Below are positions 19,036 through 27,663 of a stretch of DNA of 38,303 bases, piece after piece. This stretch comes from a virus, in the IMG/VR virus record IMGVR_UViG_3300025917_000009, positions 1 to 38,303 of that record, one strand, 5' to 3'. A model generated the notes under the pieces. It was given only the letters and a program-made list of their open reading frames with translations, had not been told where the DNA came from and searched no databases. How positions within the stretch are numbered: the stretch's first letter is position 1; every line of letters begins with the position of its first letter. The translations under genes were made by a program, and so were the position numbers.

Positions 19036-19208
19036 ATAAGCCAAAACCATGTCCGTCCGACCAGATCTGCTACCGTTTCCTGCAGCGGGCGAACTGCGCC
19101 ACCAAGCGCCGCACACACGCCCCACACCACGACCCCACGGCCGGCCTGGCGGCAGCGCCCACTGCCCAAACGCTCCGTGCAGGCTTCACGGAGGGCCAGG
19201 CCACATGA
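19032..19208 (+). CDS. 58-aa CCCH-like zinc-finger protein
   Basis: ATG 19032 overlaps the previous stop. The N-terminus CPSDQICYRFLQRANCATKRRTHAPHHD has three cysteines and spaced histidines, recalling CCCH fingers (C-x5-C-x8-C-x6-H as read here), though spacing is not canonical. The remaining half is low complexity. It overlaps the HNH gene. Confidence 0.48.
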   Translation: MNKPKPCPSDQICYRFLQRANCATKRRTHAPHHDPTAGLAAAPTAQTLRAGFTEGQAT

Positions 19209-19654
19209 CCAGTCGCATCTGCGCCCACCCCGGATGCGGCCGCATCATCGCCGCCACCATACGCCGCTGCCCCCAACACGCAGCAGCACACCAACAAGCA
19301 CACGCCCAACGCCCCGTCAACCTGATCTACCGCGACCCACGCTGGCGCACCACCCGCCGCCTCGTGCTCGAGCGCGACGACTACACCTGCCAACTCTGCG
19401 GCAACCCAGCAACCACCGCAGACCACCACCCCACCCCCGCGCTGCAATGCGCCGACCCATACGACCCCGACACCTGCCGCGCCCTATGCGCATCCTGCAG
19501 CGGACGGTCAGACGGCGGCAGGCGCGGCACCCAGGGGGGGGAGCCCATAACCGCGCCCCCCGCCCTAAACCCCTGGGTAACTCACCGCGAAAAAAATCGG
19601 GTTGAGCCGGGTTCGGTGATGTCGAGCTCGGTTCGGCCGAGTTGGGGTGGGTGA
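19205..19654 (+). CDS. HNH endonuclease, packaging-associated
   Basis: 149 aa. A zinc knuckle ICAHPGCGRIIAATIRRCPQH is followed by DPRWRTTRRLVLERDDYTCQLCG, TADHHPTPALQ and CRALCASCSGRSDGG, which is the HNH pattern with two CxxC pairs. Small HNH proteins directly upstream of the large terminase are common in cos-type phages and are required for packaging-related cleavage. The last 45 residues are low complexity. The stop overlaps the terminase ATG, strong evidence of co-expression. Confidence 0.85.
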   Translation: MTSRICAHPGCGRIIAATIRRCPQHAAAHQQAHAQRPVNLIYRDPRWRTTRRLVLERDDYTCQLCGNPATTADHHPTPALQCADPYDPDTCRALCASCSGRSDGGRRGTQGGEPITAPPALNPWVTHREKNRVEPGSVMSSSVRPSWGG

Positions 19655-21105
19655 TGGCGCGTCCGTTCTCGTTGCCGCACTTTCGGGCGTGGGCGCGGGA
19701 ATGTGTGTTGGACACGGGCGAGCCGTGGGTGCTTGAGGATTTCCAGGAGTGGTTCGTCCGCGACCTGTTCAAGGGTTACGCGGAGGCATGGCTGGTGGTT
19801 CCGGAAGGGAACACGAAGACGACGCTGCTCGGTGGTGTGGCGTTGTACCACTGTGAGTACCGCGAGTCGGCGATGGTGCCTGTGGGCGCGTCTGCTCGTG
19901 AGCAGGCGGAGTGGATCTATCGGCAGGCGGAGGGGTTCGTGTTGCGGACGCCGCGGCTGCGTGAGGTGTTCCGCTGCCAGGAGGGGTATCGGCGGATCCG
20001 GTGCGATTCGATGATGTCGCGGATCCAAGTGTTCGCGGCGGATGACCGGACGGGCGACGGGGTGATCCCGACGCTGTGCCTGTTGGACGAGTTGCATCGG
20101 CATAGGGATCTGCGGCTGTATCGGACGTGGCGGGGGAAGTTGGGGAAGCGTGGCGGCCAGTTGGCGGCGATCTCGACGGCGGGCGAGCCGGGGAGCGAGT
20201 TCGAGGTGACGCGCGAGTTGATTCGCCAGTCGGCGACGCGGGTGAAGCGGAGTCGTGGTGGCGCGTATCTGCGGGCCGAGTCGAGCCAGCTGGTGTTGCA
20301 TGAGTGGGCGGTGCCTGAGACCGGCAACGTCGAGGACATGGCGACGGTGAAGCGGGCGAACCCGTTCAGCGGTGTGACGGTGGTGGGGCTGCGGGATAAG
20401 CGGTCGTCGCCGACGATGACTCTTCCGCATTGGCGCCGGTTCGTGTGCAACCTGGCGACGCGGGCGGGGAACGCGGCGATCACCGAGGTGGAGTGGGAGA
20501 AGGCCGAGACGGCAGAACGGATACCGCCGGGCGAGCCGGTATGGGCGGGGTTGGATATCGGGTGGAAGTGGGACACGACGGCGATCGTGCCGTTCTGGAT
20601 GTCCCACTTTGAGCGTCGCCTGATCGGCTCGGCGTCGATCGTGACGCCGCCGCGTGATGGCACGTCGACCGACCCGCACCTGATCGAGATCGCGCTAGAG
20701 GATCTGCACTCGGTGAACCCGATCCACACCGTGGTGATGGACATGACGAAGGGCGAGCAACTCGCGGCGTGGATCGAGGCGGAGTTGGGCGCCGAGGTGG
20801 TCGACCGCGGCACGAAGAACGCGGACGCGGTGATGGACTACGACAAGTTCATGGAGGCGCTGCGCAACGGGTGGCTCAGGCATACCGGGGATGCGGCGTT
20901 GAAGCGGCATGTCTTGAACGCGGTCGCTCGGATGCTCCCGGGCGGTGACACCAGGTTCGACCGGCCATCGTCGAGTCGCGGCGGGCGGACGGGTAGCGAT
21001 TTGCAGGAGGTGCGCGTGATCGATGGACTTGTGGCAGCGGCGATGGTGAACGCGGTCGCGTCGAGCCAGCCTGTGAAGGTCGAGCCGTGGGTGGCGGTGT
21101 GGTAG
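19654..21105 (+). CDS. terL: terminase large subunit
   Basis: 483 aa. Walker A-type PEGNTKTT at residues 50-57, Walker B LCLLDELH with D145/E146, and a C-terminal RNase H-like nuclease starting with AGLDIGWKWDTTAI (D301), with later acidic residues in VMDMTKGEQ and DGLVAAAM. This protein packages DNA into the prohead and cuts it. The upstream HNH gene suggests cos-type packaging. ATG 19654 overlaps the HNH stop. No small terminase was recognised. Confidence 0.92.
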   Translation: MARPFSLPHFRAWARECVLDTGEPWVLEDFQEWFVRDLFKGYAEAWLVVPEGNTKTTLLGGVALYHCEYRESAMVPVGASAREQAEWIYRQAEGFVLRTPRLREVFRCQEGYRRIRCDSMMSRIQVFAADDRTGDGVIPTLCLLDELHRHRDLRLYRTWRGKLGKRGGQLAAISTAGEPGSEFEVTRELIRQSATRVKRSRGGAYLRAESSQLVLHEWAVPETGNVEDMATVKRANPFSGVTVVGLRDKRSSPTMTLPHWRRFVCNLATRAGNAAITEVEWEKAETAERIPPGEPVWAGLDIGWKWDTTAIVPFWMSHFERRLIGSASIVTPPRDGTSTDPHLIEIALEDLHSVNPIHTVVMDMTKGEQLAAWIEAELGAEVVDRGTKNADAVMDYDKFMEALRNGWLRHTGDAALKRHVLNAVARMLPGGDTRFDRPSSSRGGRTGSDLQEVRVIDGLVAAAMVNAVASSQPVKVEPWVAVW

Positions 21106-21341
21106 TGCGCCGGCGGCGACGGGTGCGGCTGCATCTCGTCGACCCGAATCCGCACGTGAACCATCCCAGCGTCGAGGGGCTGCTGCTCGGATGGTGGTTG
21201 GAGCGGCGCCTTGCCCGCGAGTATCGGGTCGCGGTGCCCGACCTGTTGTTCGCTGCCGGCGCGAAGCCGGAGCGGCTGCGTGACGCGCGTGAGTTGCGGA
21301 TCCCCCGCGAGAACGTCGCCTTTTACGAGGTGCTCAGATGA
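21105..21341 (+). CDS. conserved small protein between terminase and portal
   Basis: 78 aa from GTG 21105, overlapping the terminase TAG. RVRLHLVDPNPHVNHPSVEGLLLGWWLERRLAREYRVAVPDLLFAAG ... IPRENVAFYEVL has the pattern of a small conserved actinophage protein located between terL and portal genes. Function unknown, possibly a packaging or prohead accessory. Confidence 0.65.
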   Translation: MRRRRRVRLHLVDPNPHVNHPSVEGLLLGWWLERRLAREYRVAVPDLLFAAGAKPERLRDARELRIPRENVAFYEVLR

Positions 21342-21490
21342 CTGGTGCGCTCGGGAATGTGCTCGGGAATGTCCTGGACAGCGTGATCACAGGGGTGTTC
21401 ATCGTGGTCGTGTGCGCGCTGGCCGGGCAGCGGTTGGAGATTGTGAAGATGGATCGGCCGTGGTGGCGCCGGCTGCGGAGGGCGAAGTGA
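21338..21490 (+). CDS. 50-aa single-span membrane protein
   Basis: ATG 21338 overlaps the previous stop. A hydrophobic helix (VITGVFIVVVCALAG) is followed by a basic Trp/Arg end (RPWWRRLRRAK). Unknown function; ends with a GTGA overlap to the portal gene. Confidence 0.5.
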   Translation: MTGALGNVLGNVLDSVITGVFIVVVCALAGQRLEIVKMDRPWWRRLRRAK

Positions 21491-22731
21491 TCCTGCGCAC
21501 CACGACGGCCGAGATCGAGCATCGCAGCTTCGCGCTCACCGACATGACGCGGTGGGGGTACACGGGGCTGCGCAGCCAGTCGTGGGGTGACGCGACGCAG
21601 AACGCGCAGGCGATCCCCGCGATCTACCGCGCCGCCAGGCTGCGCGCCGAGGCGGTCGCGACGCTCGACCTAAAGTGTTTCCGCGGCTACGGCGTCGACC
21701 GCGCCGAGGCGCCCGGTGTGTGGCAGGCGCAGCTGTTCTCGCAGCCGCGCCAGAACGAGTACCAGACGACGCCCGTGTTCTGGGACGCCGTCGAAGAGTC
21801 GCTCGCCTACCGCGGGAATGCCTACATCTGGAAGAACGTCGACCCGGCGCTGGGCCGGATGGTCGACTGGTATGCGCTGCACCCTGACCAGGTCACGCCG
21901 GTCGATGTGAACGAGTGGCGCGTATCGGTCGGCGACGGGTATGTCGATCCGGTCGGGAACGGCCGGAAGGTGTACACCGTCGACGATTCGACGATCCTGC
22001 ACATCCGCGGCCACGGCAACGGCGGGACGCTCGAGGCGCCGAGCCCGGTGCAGGTGTTCAAGGAGGCGCTGGGCGCGAGCCTCGGGCGGATGCGGCACGA
22101 GAGCCGGATGTGGAATCGCGGCACCGCGATCCAGCAGGCCGTCGTATTCCCTCCCGCGGTGACGCCGACGGAGGCGGAGCAGTGGCGCGGCCAGTACGCC
22201 GCGCAGTACGAGGGGACGTCGGGCGACACGACGCTCGTGCTCGGCGGCGGCGCGACGGTGACGCCGATCGGGATGACCGCCGTCGACGCCGCGTATGTAG
22301 ACATGGCTGGCCTGACCGCTCGCGACGCGGCGATGATCATGGGCGTGCCGGCCGACCTGCTGGGCGTGCCGGTGCAGACGCGCGGCGTTCCGAACCTCGA
22401 GCAGGACTTGGCGACGTGGCTGCGGTTCGGCCTCGGCCCCGAGTTGAAGCGGATCGAGAAGGCTGTCGCCGCCGACCCACAGGTGTTCCCGCCCTACTCG
22501 CAGACCTACCCGTGGTTTGACACTGACCAGTTCGTTCGTGGCGACCTCGTCACCGAGGCGAACATCATGCACCTCCGGATCCAGGACGGCACGCTGGCAC
22601 CTGACGAGGGGCGTGCACAGATCGGCCTTCCGCCCCATCCGGACGGGCTCGGTGCGACGCCGCAGATCACGCCGGTCGGCGGCGGAGCGAACCCGATCCC
22701 GGCCGCGTTCAACGCCGAACCTTCCGACTAG
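21487..22731 (+). CDS. portal protein (HK97 family)
   Basis: 414 aa from GTG 21487. Features of the Phage_portal family: NAQAIPAIYRAARLRAEAVATLDLK at the N-terminus, GNAYIWKN, WYALHPDQVTPV, ILHIRGHGNGG, MRHESRMWNRGT and DLATWLRFGLGPELKRIEK. It forms the dodecameric DNA channel at the capsid vertex. The order terminase-portal-protease-capsid is canonical HK97-type. Confidence 0.92.
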   Translation: MILRTTTAEIEHRSFALTDMTRWGYTGLRSQSWGDATQNAQAIPAIYRAARLRAEAVATLDLKCFRGYGVDRAEAPGVWQAQLFSQPRQNEYQTTPVFWDAVEESLAYRGNAYIWKNVDPALGRMVDWYALHPDQVTPVDVNEWRVSVGDGYVDPVGNGRKVYTVDDSTILHIRGHGNGGTLEAPSPVQVFKEALGASLGRMRHESRMWNRGTAIQQAVVFPPAVTPTEAEQWRGQYAAQYEGTSGDTTLVLGGGATVTPIGMTAVDAAYVDMAGLTARDAAMIMGVPADLLGVPVQTRGVPNLEQDLATWLRFGLGPELKRIEKAVAADPQVFPPYSQTYPWFDTDQFVRGDLVTEANIMHLRIQDGTLAPDEGRAQIGLPPHPDGLGATPQITPVGGGANPIPAAFNAEPSD

Positions 22732-22743
22732 AGAGAGGTACAG

Positions 22744-23829
22744 ATGACGCTCATCGAGCCTGACGAGAGTCGGGGGCTTCTGGCTGCCGACGATGTGGAG
22801 CTGCGCCGCGACTTCAGTACCGCGGAGCGCGTCGCATTGGCGAAGAAGGGGCAGGCGATTCCGGTCCGCAACGCGAAGGGCGAGATCATCGACGGCCGCT
22901 ACCCGATCGTGACAGCCGGCGACCTCTCGAACGCCATCCAGGCGATCGGCCGCGCGAACGGAGCCTCTGAGGTGAAGGCGTTCATCGTGAAGCGCGCGAA
23001 GGCGCTCGGCCGGATGGACATGATCCCTGACTCGTGGAAGGGCGGGATGCGTGCAGCTGACGACGCGGTCGAGCGGCGCGTCGTCCAACTCACCGAGGTC
23101 GAGCTCCGCGATCCGCCCGGCGATAACGGGCCGGACGGTCACACGGGCGGCGACTGGTACACGGTCACGGGCTACGCCGCCGTGTTTAACAGCGAGACGA
23201 CGCTCCGCGACGGCCGTCACGTGCGACTGCGCGAGCGGATCGAGCCGGGCGCGTTCGGCGCCGTCCTCGCCAGCCGCCCCGACGTTCACCTGCTGATCGG
23301 CCATGACCTGAACTATCCGCTCGCTCGCACCGGCGTCCGCGGCCCCGGCGCCCTCGACCTCAACCAGGACGACCACGGTCTGCGTATGCACGCGAAGCTG
23401 AACCCGCGCGTGAGTTACGCCCGCGACCTAGTTGAGCAGATGCGCGCCGGCGTCGTCGACCAGATGTCGTTCGGGTTCACCGTCCCGCCCGACGGCGAGA
23501 CGTTCGAGCATGGAGAACTTGAGGATGGTCGCAGCGACACGCTGCGCACGATCCGCCAGATCGGCCGCCTGTTCGACGTGACGATCACGCCTGCAGGCGC
23601 CTACCCGGATACCAGCGTCGCCGTCCGGTCGGCCGCTGCGTATCTCGGTCGCGACGCCGCCGAGTTGTTCGGCGATGCGTCGGGCCTCACTGCCATCGCA
23701 CCAGCCTCGGATCTGGTGGGTGGGAGCGTCATCGCCCCGGATGGGGGTGACGCGCAGCGCGCACTCGTGGCGCGCAAGAAGGCGCACGCGCGGGCTCGGC
23801 TCGCAGCGATGCGCTACCCCACCCGCTAA
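22744..23829 (+). CDS. prohead protease (S78/U35-type) with N-terminal extension
   Basis: 361 aa, with GAGAGAGG ahead of ATG 22744. The N-terminal 100 residues (GQAIPVRNAKGEIIDGRYPIVTAGDLSNAIQAI) match a small domain often joined to phage capsid or protease proteins (DUF6582-like). The HK97-protease core follows: TVTGYAAVFNSET, RERIEPGAFGAVL, LLIGHDLNYPLARTG with H187, and RAGVVDQMSFGFTV with S242. The C-terminal 70 residues may scaffold the capsid. It cleaves the capsid N-terminal delta domain during maturation. Confidence 0.88.
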   Translation: MTLIEPDESRGLLAADDVELRRDFSTAERVALAKKGQAIPVRNAKGEIIDGRYPIVTAGDLSNAIQAIGRANGASEVKAFIVKRAKALGRMDMIPDSWKGGMRAADDAVERRVVQLTEVELRDPPGDNGPDGHTGGDWYTVTGYAAVFNSETTLRDGRHVRLRERIEPGAFGAVLASRPDVHLLIGHDLNYPLARTGVRGPGALDLNQDDHGLRMHAKLNPRVSYARDLVEQMRAGVVDQMSFGFTVPPDGETFEHGELEDGRSDTLRTIRQIGRLFDVTITPAGAYPDTSVAVRSAAAYLGRDAAELFGDASGLTAIAPASDLVGGSVIAPDGGDAQRALVARKKAHARARLAAMRYPTR

Positions 23830-23844
23830 ACCGAAAGGACGACG

Positions 23845-25215
23845 ATGGCCGCGAAGACCATCGACGAGCTCCGCACTGCCTACAACGAGGCGGCGGAGCG
23901 CGTTCAGGAGGCGCTGCGTCAGATCGACGACGCGCCGGAAGACGCAGACGCCGGCTACTTCGAGCCGCTCGACGCAGAGGTCGGCGCGGCCGAAGAGGCG
24001 GCGGAGCGGTGCAAGGCGGATCTCGACACCGCCGAGTCGCGGGCACGCGCCCGCGAGAAGTACAAGCCGCTGGAGGTCACATCTGAGACGCGGATCAGCG
24101 TCAACGAGCCCGACCTGTACACGAAGGACACCCCGCGGCAGCGCGGGTTCCTGCGAGACCTGTACATGCGCGACATGCGGCACGACTCGGCCGCGGCCGA
24201 CCGCCTCTCGCGGCACCAGATGCACGAGCTCGGGCGGATCGAGAAGGAGGCCGGCGAGCAGCGCGCCGTCGCCACGGCAACGCTGGGCGGCGCGATCCCG
24301 CCGCAGTACCTCGTCGACCGCTACGCGAAGGCGCTGCGGAACGGCCGCGTCTACGCGAACGCGGCGCAGCACGAGGACCTGCCCGACGAGGGCATGTCGG
24401 TGATCGTGCCGCGGTTCACGACGGGCCTCGCGGCCGGCGTGCAGGCGTCAGAGTCCACGACGCTGACCACGCAGGATCCGGTCGAGGTCGACCTGACCGT
24501 GCCTGTGCGCACCGTCGGCGGCTACTCACCGGTGTCCCGTCAGACGCTGGAGCGGGCCCAGTACAGCGAGCCGATCCTGATGGAGGATCTCGGCGCGCGG
24601 TACGCTGCTGCGCTCGACACGCAGTGCATCTCGGGGTCGGGCTCGTCCGGCCAGATCCTCGGCGTTCTGAACACGTCAGGCATCTCGACGAGCGCCGTTT
24701 CGACGGCGACCGTCGCGGCTGTGTGGCCGAAGTTCGCCGACGTCATCCAGCAGATCCAGACGTCGGTCGGCGGCCTCGGCATCAACGCCGACAAGATCAT
24801 CATGCACCCCCGCCGGTACGGCTTCTTCAGCGCCGGCCTCGACTCGCAGAACCGGCCGCTGCTCGTCCCTGACGCGGGCGGCCCGTTCTTCAACGCGATG
24901 GCGGACGGCGGCGACGTCGCCACCTACGGCTACACCGGCACCCGTATCCAGGGGCTGCCCGTGTTCACCGACGCGAACATCCCGACGAACCAGGGCGCCG
25001 GCACGAACCAGGACGTGATCATCGTCCAGGCTTCGAGCGTCGTGCACCTGTGGGAGCGCCCGCAGGACCCGGTCACGCTCGCGTTCGAGCAGCAGGCCGG
25101 CAACGCGCTGCAGGTGCAGCTGGTCGCATATGGGTACGCCGCGTTCACCGCGGGCCGCTACCCCGCCGCGAGCGGCACCATCACCGGCACCGGCCTCGTC
25201 CCGCCGACCTTCTAG
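23845..25215 (+). CDS. major capsid protein (HK97 fold) with delta domain
   Basis: 456 aa, GAAAGGACG before ATG 23845. Residues 1-75 are a charged coiled coil (IDELRTAYNEAAERVQEALRQ ... EEAAERCKADLDTAESRARA) acting as scaffold-like delta domain, probably removed by the protease. The rest follows the HK97 major capsid family: ATLGGAIPPQYLVDRY, PVRTVGGYSPVSRQTLERAQYSEPILMEDLGARYAAALDTQ, IIMHPRRYGFF, LPVFTDANIP and VHLWERPQDP. A stem-loop follows the gene. Confidence 0.93.
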   Translation: MAAKTIDELRTAYNEAAERVQEALRQIDDAPEDADAGYFEPLDAEVGAAEEAAERCKADLDTAESRARAREKYKPLEVTSETRISVNEPDLYTKDTPRQRGFLRDLYMRDMRHDSAAADRLSRHQMHELGRIEKEAGEQRAVATATLGGAIPPQYLVDRYAKALRNGRVYANAAQHEDLPDEGMSVIVPRFTTGLAAGVQASESTTLTTQDPVEVDLTVPVRTVGGYSPVSRQTLERAQYSEPILMEDLGARYAAALDTQCISGSGSSGQILGVLNTSGISTSAVSTATVAAVWPKFADVIQQIQTSVGGLGINADKIIMHPRRYGFFSAGLDSQNRPLLVPDAGGPFFNAMADGGDVATYGYTGTRIQGLPVFTDANIPTNQGAGTNQDVIIVQASSVVHLWERPQDPVTLAFEQQAGNALQVQLVAYGYAAFTAGRYPAASGTITGTGLVPPTF

Positions 25216-25237
25216 GCCGACTGGGCGATCTGACCGT

Positions 25238-25281
25238 GGGGCGAGCCGCGGCCGCTATGACAGCGGCCCGCGGCTCGCCCC
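25238..25281 (+). terminator. large stem-loop after the capsid gene
   Basis: GGGGCGAGCCGCGG (25238-25251) pairs perfectly with CCGCGGCTCGCCCC (25268-25281). A further CCGCT/AGCGG pair inside is separated by one unpaired base, with loop ATGAC. A total of 19 bp, starting 23 bases after the stop. There is no T-tract. It could partially terminate, or protect the 3' end of abundant capsid mRNA. Confidence 0.7.
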
Positions 25282-25309
25282 GCACAACCATCGAACGGAG
25301 GACGCCGAC

Positions 25310-25519
25310 ATGGCGGACAAGAAGAACTTCTTCGCGGAGCAGGGCCACGAGGATCCCGAGTGGGCGATGGAGCGTCACACGGAGGACCTCGAGCGCGAGA
25401 TCGAGGGCGCGAAGGTCCGTGGCGACAAGGAGCAGGCCGACAACGCCGCGAAGGCGCTGGCCGCGCTCGGCCACAAGAAGGAGACGCGGCCGCGCGCCGC
25501 AGCAGGCGAGGAGCGGTAA
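25310..25519 (+). CDS. 69-aa charged protein, head accessory or scaffold-like
   Basis: ATG 25310 after GGAGG. The sequence KNFFAEQGHEDPEWAMERHTEDLEREIEGAKVRGDKEQADNAAKALAAL is helical and highly charged and ends basic. Small charged proteins after the capsid gene are common and often of unknown role. It lies behind the stem-loop and so may be expressed less than the capsid. Confidence 0.6.
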   Translation: MADKKNFFAEQGHEDPEWAMERHTEDLEREIEGAKVRGDKEQADNAAKALAALGHKKETRPRAAAGEER

Positions 25520-25522
25520 CCG

Positions 25523-25801
25523 ATGGCGAACGTCGCAGTCGCCACGGCGGCCACGCAGATCCTCGCCGCGAACACGAACGTGGCGCAGCGCAGCGCCGTC
25601 GTCATCCAGAACCTCGGCCCGAACGCGATCACGATCGGCGTCGACAACACCGTCACCACCGCGAACGGGATCACCGTCCCGACGAACGGCGTGCTGACGC
25701 TCACCGCAGGGATCAACGGGACGCTGTTCGCGATCGCGGCGACCGCCAACCAAGTGTCGCCAGCCGACACGCGGATCCTCGTCGAAACAGCCGGCCAGTA
25801 G
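25523..25801 (+). CDS. 92-aa probable head decoration protein
   Basis: Beta-rich sequence (VATAATQILAANTNVAQRSAVVIQNLGPNAITIGV ... PTNGVLTLTAGINGTLFAIAATA) of a type common in virion genes: the phrase VIQNLGPNAI..GV recurs in capsid-decorating and head-fibre base domains. ATG 25523 directly follows the previous stop. Decoration of the capsid surface is inferred from composition and position. Confidence 0.58.
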   Translation: MANVAVATAATQILAANTNVAQRSAVVIQNLGPNAITIGVDNTVTTANGITVPTNGVLTLTAGINGTLFAIAATANQVSPADTRILVETAGQ

Positions 25802-25811
25802 GAGGCCATCC

Positions 25812-25970
25812 ATGACGCTAGACCCTGCACCCGTCCGGGCGGCGGAAACCGATGATGAGCAGCCCGAACCGGGCGAGATCATCCAGACCCCGAACGGCAA
25901 CATCGTGATCGGCGTCCCGACAGCCACGGCCGACGCCGAGTCGCCCGTGCCGAGCGGAGGGTCGAGCTAG
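25812..25970 (+). CDS. 52-aa acidic protein
   Basis: ATG 25812 after TAGGAGG. Sequence MTLDPAPVRAAETDDEQPEPGEIIQTPNGNIVIGVPTATADAE is acidic and mostly disordered around a short beta segment (NGNIVIGVP). Unknown function; a GTG overlap leads into the next virion gene. Confidence 0.5.
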   Translation: MTLDPAPVRAAETDDEQPEPGEIIQTPNGNIVIGVPTATADAESPVPSGGSS

Positions 25971-26413
25971 TGGCCGTCACCGCCAACATGTATCCGATGG
26001 TCCTGACCACGACCTGGAACAAAGAGGCGAACCTCAACTCGGACGCGATCAAGTGCGCCCTCACGAACACGGCGTACACCTATGCGGCGACACACAAGTA
26101 CTTCGACGCCGCGCCGTTCAACGCCGCGTTCACCGAACTCGCGACGGCGAACGGATACACCGCTGGCGGCGTCGCGCTCACGAGCCCGGCGACGACGAGC
26201 GCGCAGACGACGAGCTGGACGGCCGGGAACGCCGTGTGGACGTCGACGGGCACGCTCTCAGCGGTCGCCGCGGTCGTCTATGACTCGTCGCCGGCGTCGA
26301 ACAAGCCGCTCGTCTCGTTCGTCCAGTTCGGCGGCACCGTCACCGCGCCGTCGGGAGCGACGATCACGATCGCGTGGAACGCCTCGGGCATCATCACCGT
26401 GGCGGTGACGTAG
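25970..26413 (+). CDS. 147-aa virion-associated protein
   Basis: GTG 25970 in a TAGTG overlap. MYPMVLTTTWNKEANLNSDAIKCALTNTAYTYAATHKYF, then alternating Ala/Thr/Gly-rich beta strands ending VTAPSGATITIAWNASGIITVAVT. Comparable proteins occur in head accessory regions of many siphoviruses. Structural role inferred from composition. Confidence 0.58.
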   Translation: MAVTANMYPMVLTTTWNKEANLNSDAIKCALTNTAYTYAATHKYFDAAPFNAAFTELATANGYTAGGVALTSPATTSAQTTSWTAGNAVWTSTGTLSAVAAVVYDSSPASNKPLVSFVQFGGTVTAPSGATITIAWNASGIITVAVT

Positions 26414-26884
26414 ATGGCCGACGCGATCTATGTCTGCCAGAACACCGTCTTCTCGGCAGCAACTGGCGCGAAAACCGTCCTGAACATCATCGCGGGCGCG
26501 AACCAGCCTGTCCAGATCATCGAGTGGGGCATCAGCTTCGACGGTACCGCCGCAGCGTCGGCGACGGTCAACCTTTGCCAGTCCACCCAGGCCGGCGCAG
26601 GCACCGCTGGAGCGTCGCCGCCGGCCGTCGTGCAGGTGACCGGCCGTGCGATCACTGCCCAGTTCACCGTGGCGCACAACTACACGGCAGAACCGACGGT
26701 GCTGACGGTGATCGAGCCCTATCTCGTCAGCCAGTTCGGCGGCCAGTTCGTGAAGCAGTACCTGCCAGGCCGCGAACCGGAAACGGACCTGTCCGGCGGG
26801 ACAGTGAAGTCGCTCGCGATCAGGGTGAACACGGCGTCGACGGTGAACGTCCTCGCCTACGCCTACGTCACCGTCGGTGCGTAG
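26414..26884 (+). CDS. 156-aa virion-associated beta protein
   Basis: ATG 26414 immediately after the previous stop. YVCQNTVFSAATGAKTVLNIIAGANQPVQIIEWGISFDGTAA ... PTVLTVIEPYLV ... VKSLAIRVNTASTVNVLAYAYVTVG is typical of a virion beta-sandwich. No enzyme motif. Likely capsid-associated like its neighbours. Confidence 0.57.
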   Translation: MADAIYVCQNTVFSAATGAKTVLNIIAGANQPVQIIEWGISFDGTAAASATVNLCQSTQAGAGTAGASPPAVVQVTGRAITAQFTVAHNYTAEPTVLTVIEPYLVSQFGGQFVKQYLPGREPETDLSGGTVKSLAIRVNTASTVNVLAYAYVTVGA

Positions 26885-27663
26885 TGGCGGTCGCCTTCGT
26901 CAAGGCGCTCCAAGCCGCGGGCGGTACGAGCACCGTCAACTCGACAACGATCGCCGTCACCACGAACGGCGCCGTCGCCGCCGGTAACCACATCATCGGC
27001 TTCTACACGAACCGCCTCACAAACGCGACGACGCTCGCGAGCGTCGCTGCGACAGGCGCGACGTTCCAGGTCGACGGCACGGCGAGCGGCGCGGCCGGAA
27101 CGACAGAAGGGTGGGGCATCTTCTCCGCCTACTGCCCGAGCGGCCTCGCGTCGGCGACGACGATCACCGCGACGCTGTCGCTGGCGTCTACGCGCAAGAC
27201 GATGTCGTGCTTCGAGTTCTCGGGCCTCGCGTCGACGAGCTGGGCCTACTCGCCTGCCGTCTCTGGTAACGGGAATCCGGCGCCTGCGTCTCCGGTCACC
27301 GTCGGCACGCTCTCTGGCCTGACGGCGGGCGATCTCGTTGTCAGCGTTACGCAGTACAACAACAGCACCGGCACGATCGGCCAGATCGCAGCTGGGTCGG
27401 GGTGGACGACGCCGACAGCGGCGACGGGCGGCAACACGATCGTCGGCGCGAGTTCGTGGGACGAGTCACTGTTCCAGTACATCGCCGGTGTCGCTGGCAC
27501 GAGCCAGGCAGTGACGTTCACGTGGTCGGTCGATAACTCCTACGCGGCTGGCGGCGTCGCCTATCACCAGGCTTCGTCCGCCGTTGTGATGCCGCCCCGG
27601 CCCGTCATCGCGACCGCGCGGACCATCCCTGTGGCTACTCAGCCGCTGGTCGGATGGCGATAG
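26884..27663 (+). CDS. 259-aa virion-associated beta-sandwich protein
   Basis: GTG 26884 (TAGTG overlap). Ser/Thr/Ala/Gly-rich with alternating hydrophobic residues; blocks such as NTIAVTTNGAVAAGNHIIGF-like strands, SCFEFSGLAST, and LTAGDLVVSVTQYNNSTG then WDESLFQYIAGV resemble a beta-sandwich domain found in many environmental phage structural proteins. A short basic tail ends in PLVGWR. Probably surface-exposed on the head; cell binding is possible but unproven. Confidence 0.57.
   Translation: MAVAFVKALQAAGGTSTVNSTTIAVTTNGAVAAGNHIIGFYTNRLTNATTLASVAATGATFQVDGTASGAAGTTEGWGIFSAYCPSGLASATTITATLSLASTRKTMSCFEFSGLASTSWAYSPAVSGNGNPAPASPVTVGTLSGLTAGDLVVSVTQYNNSTGTIGQIAAGSGWTTPTAATGGNTIVGASSWDESLFQYIAGVAGTSQAVTFTWSVDNSYAAGGVAYHQASSAVVMPPRPVIATARTIPVATQPLVGWR

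Noticed and set aside
21670-23391. 573-codon - strand open frame opposite portal and protease
   Set aside because: The + strand has two unmistakable virion proteins; this frame is Arg/Asp/His-rich with no motif.
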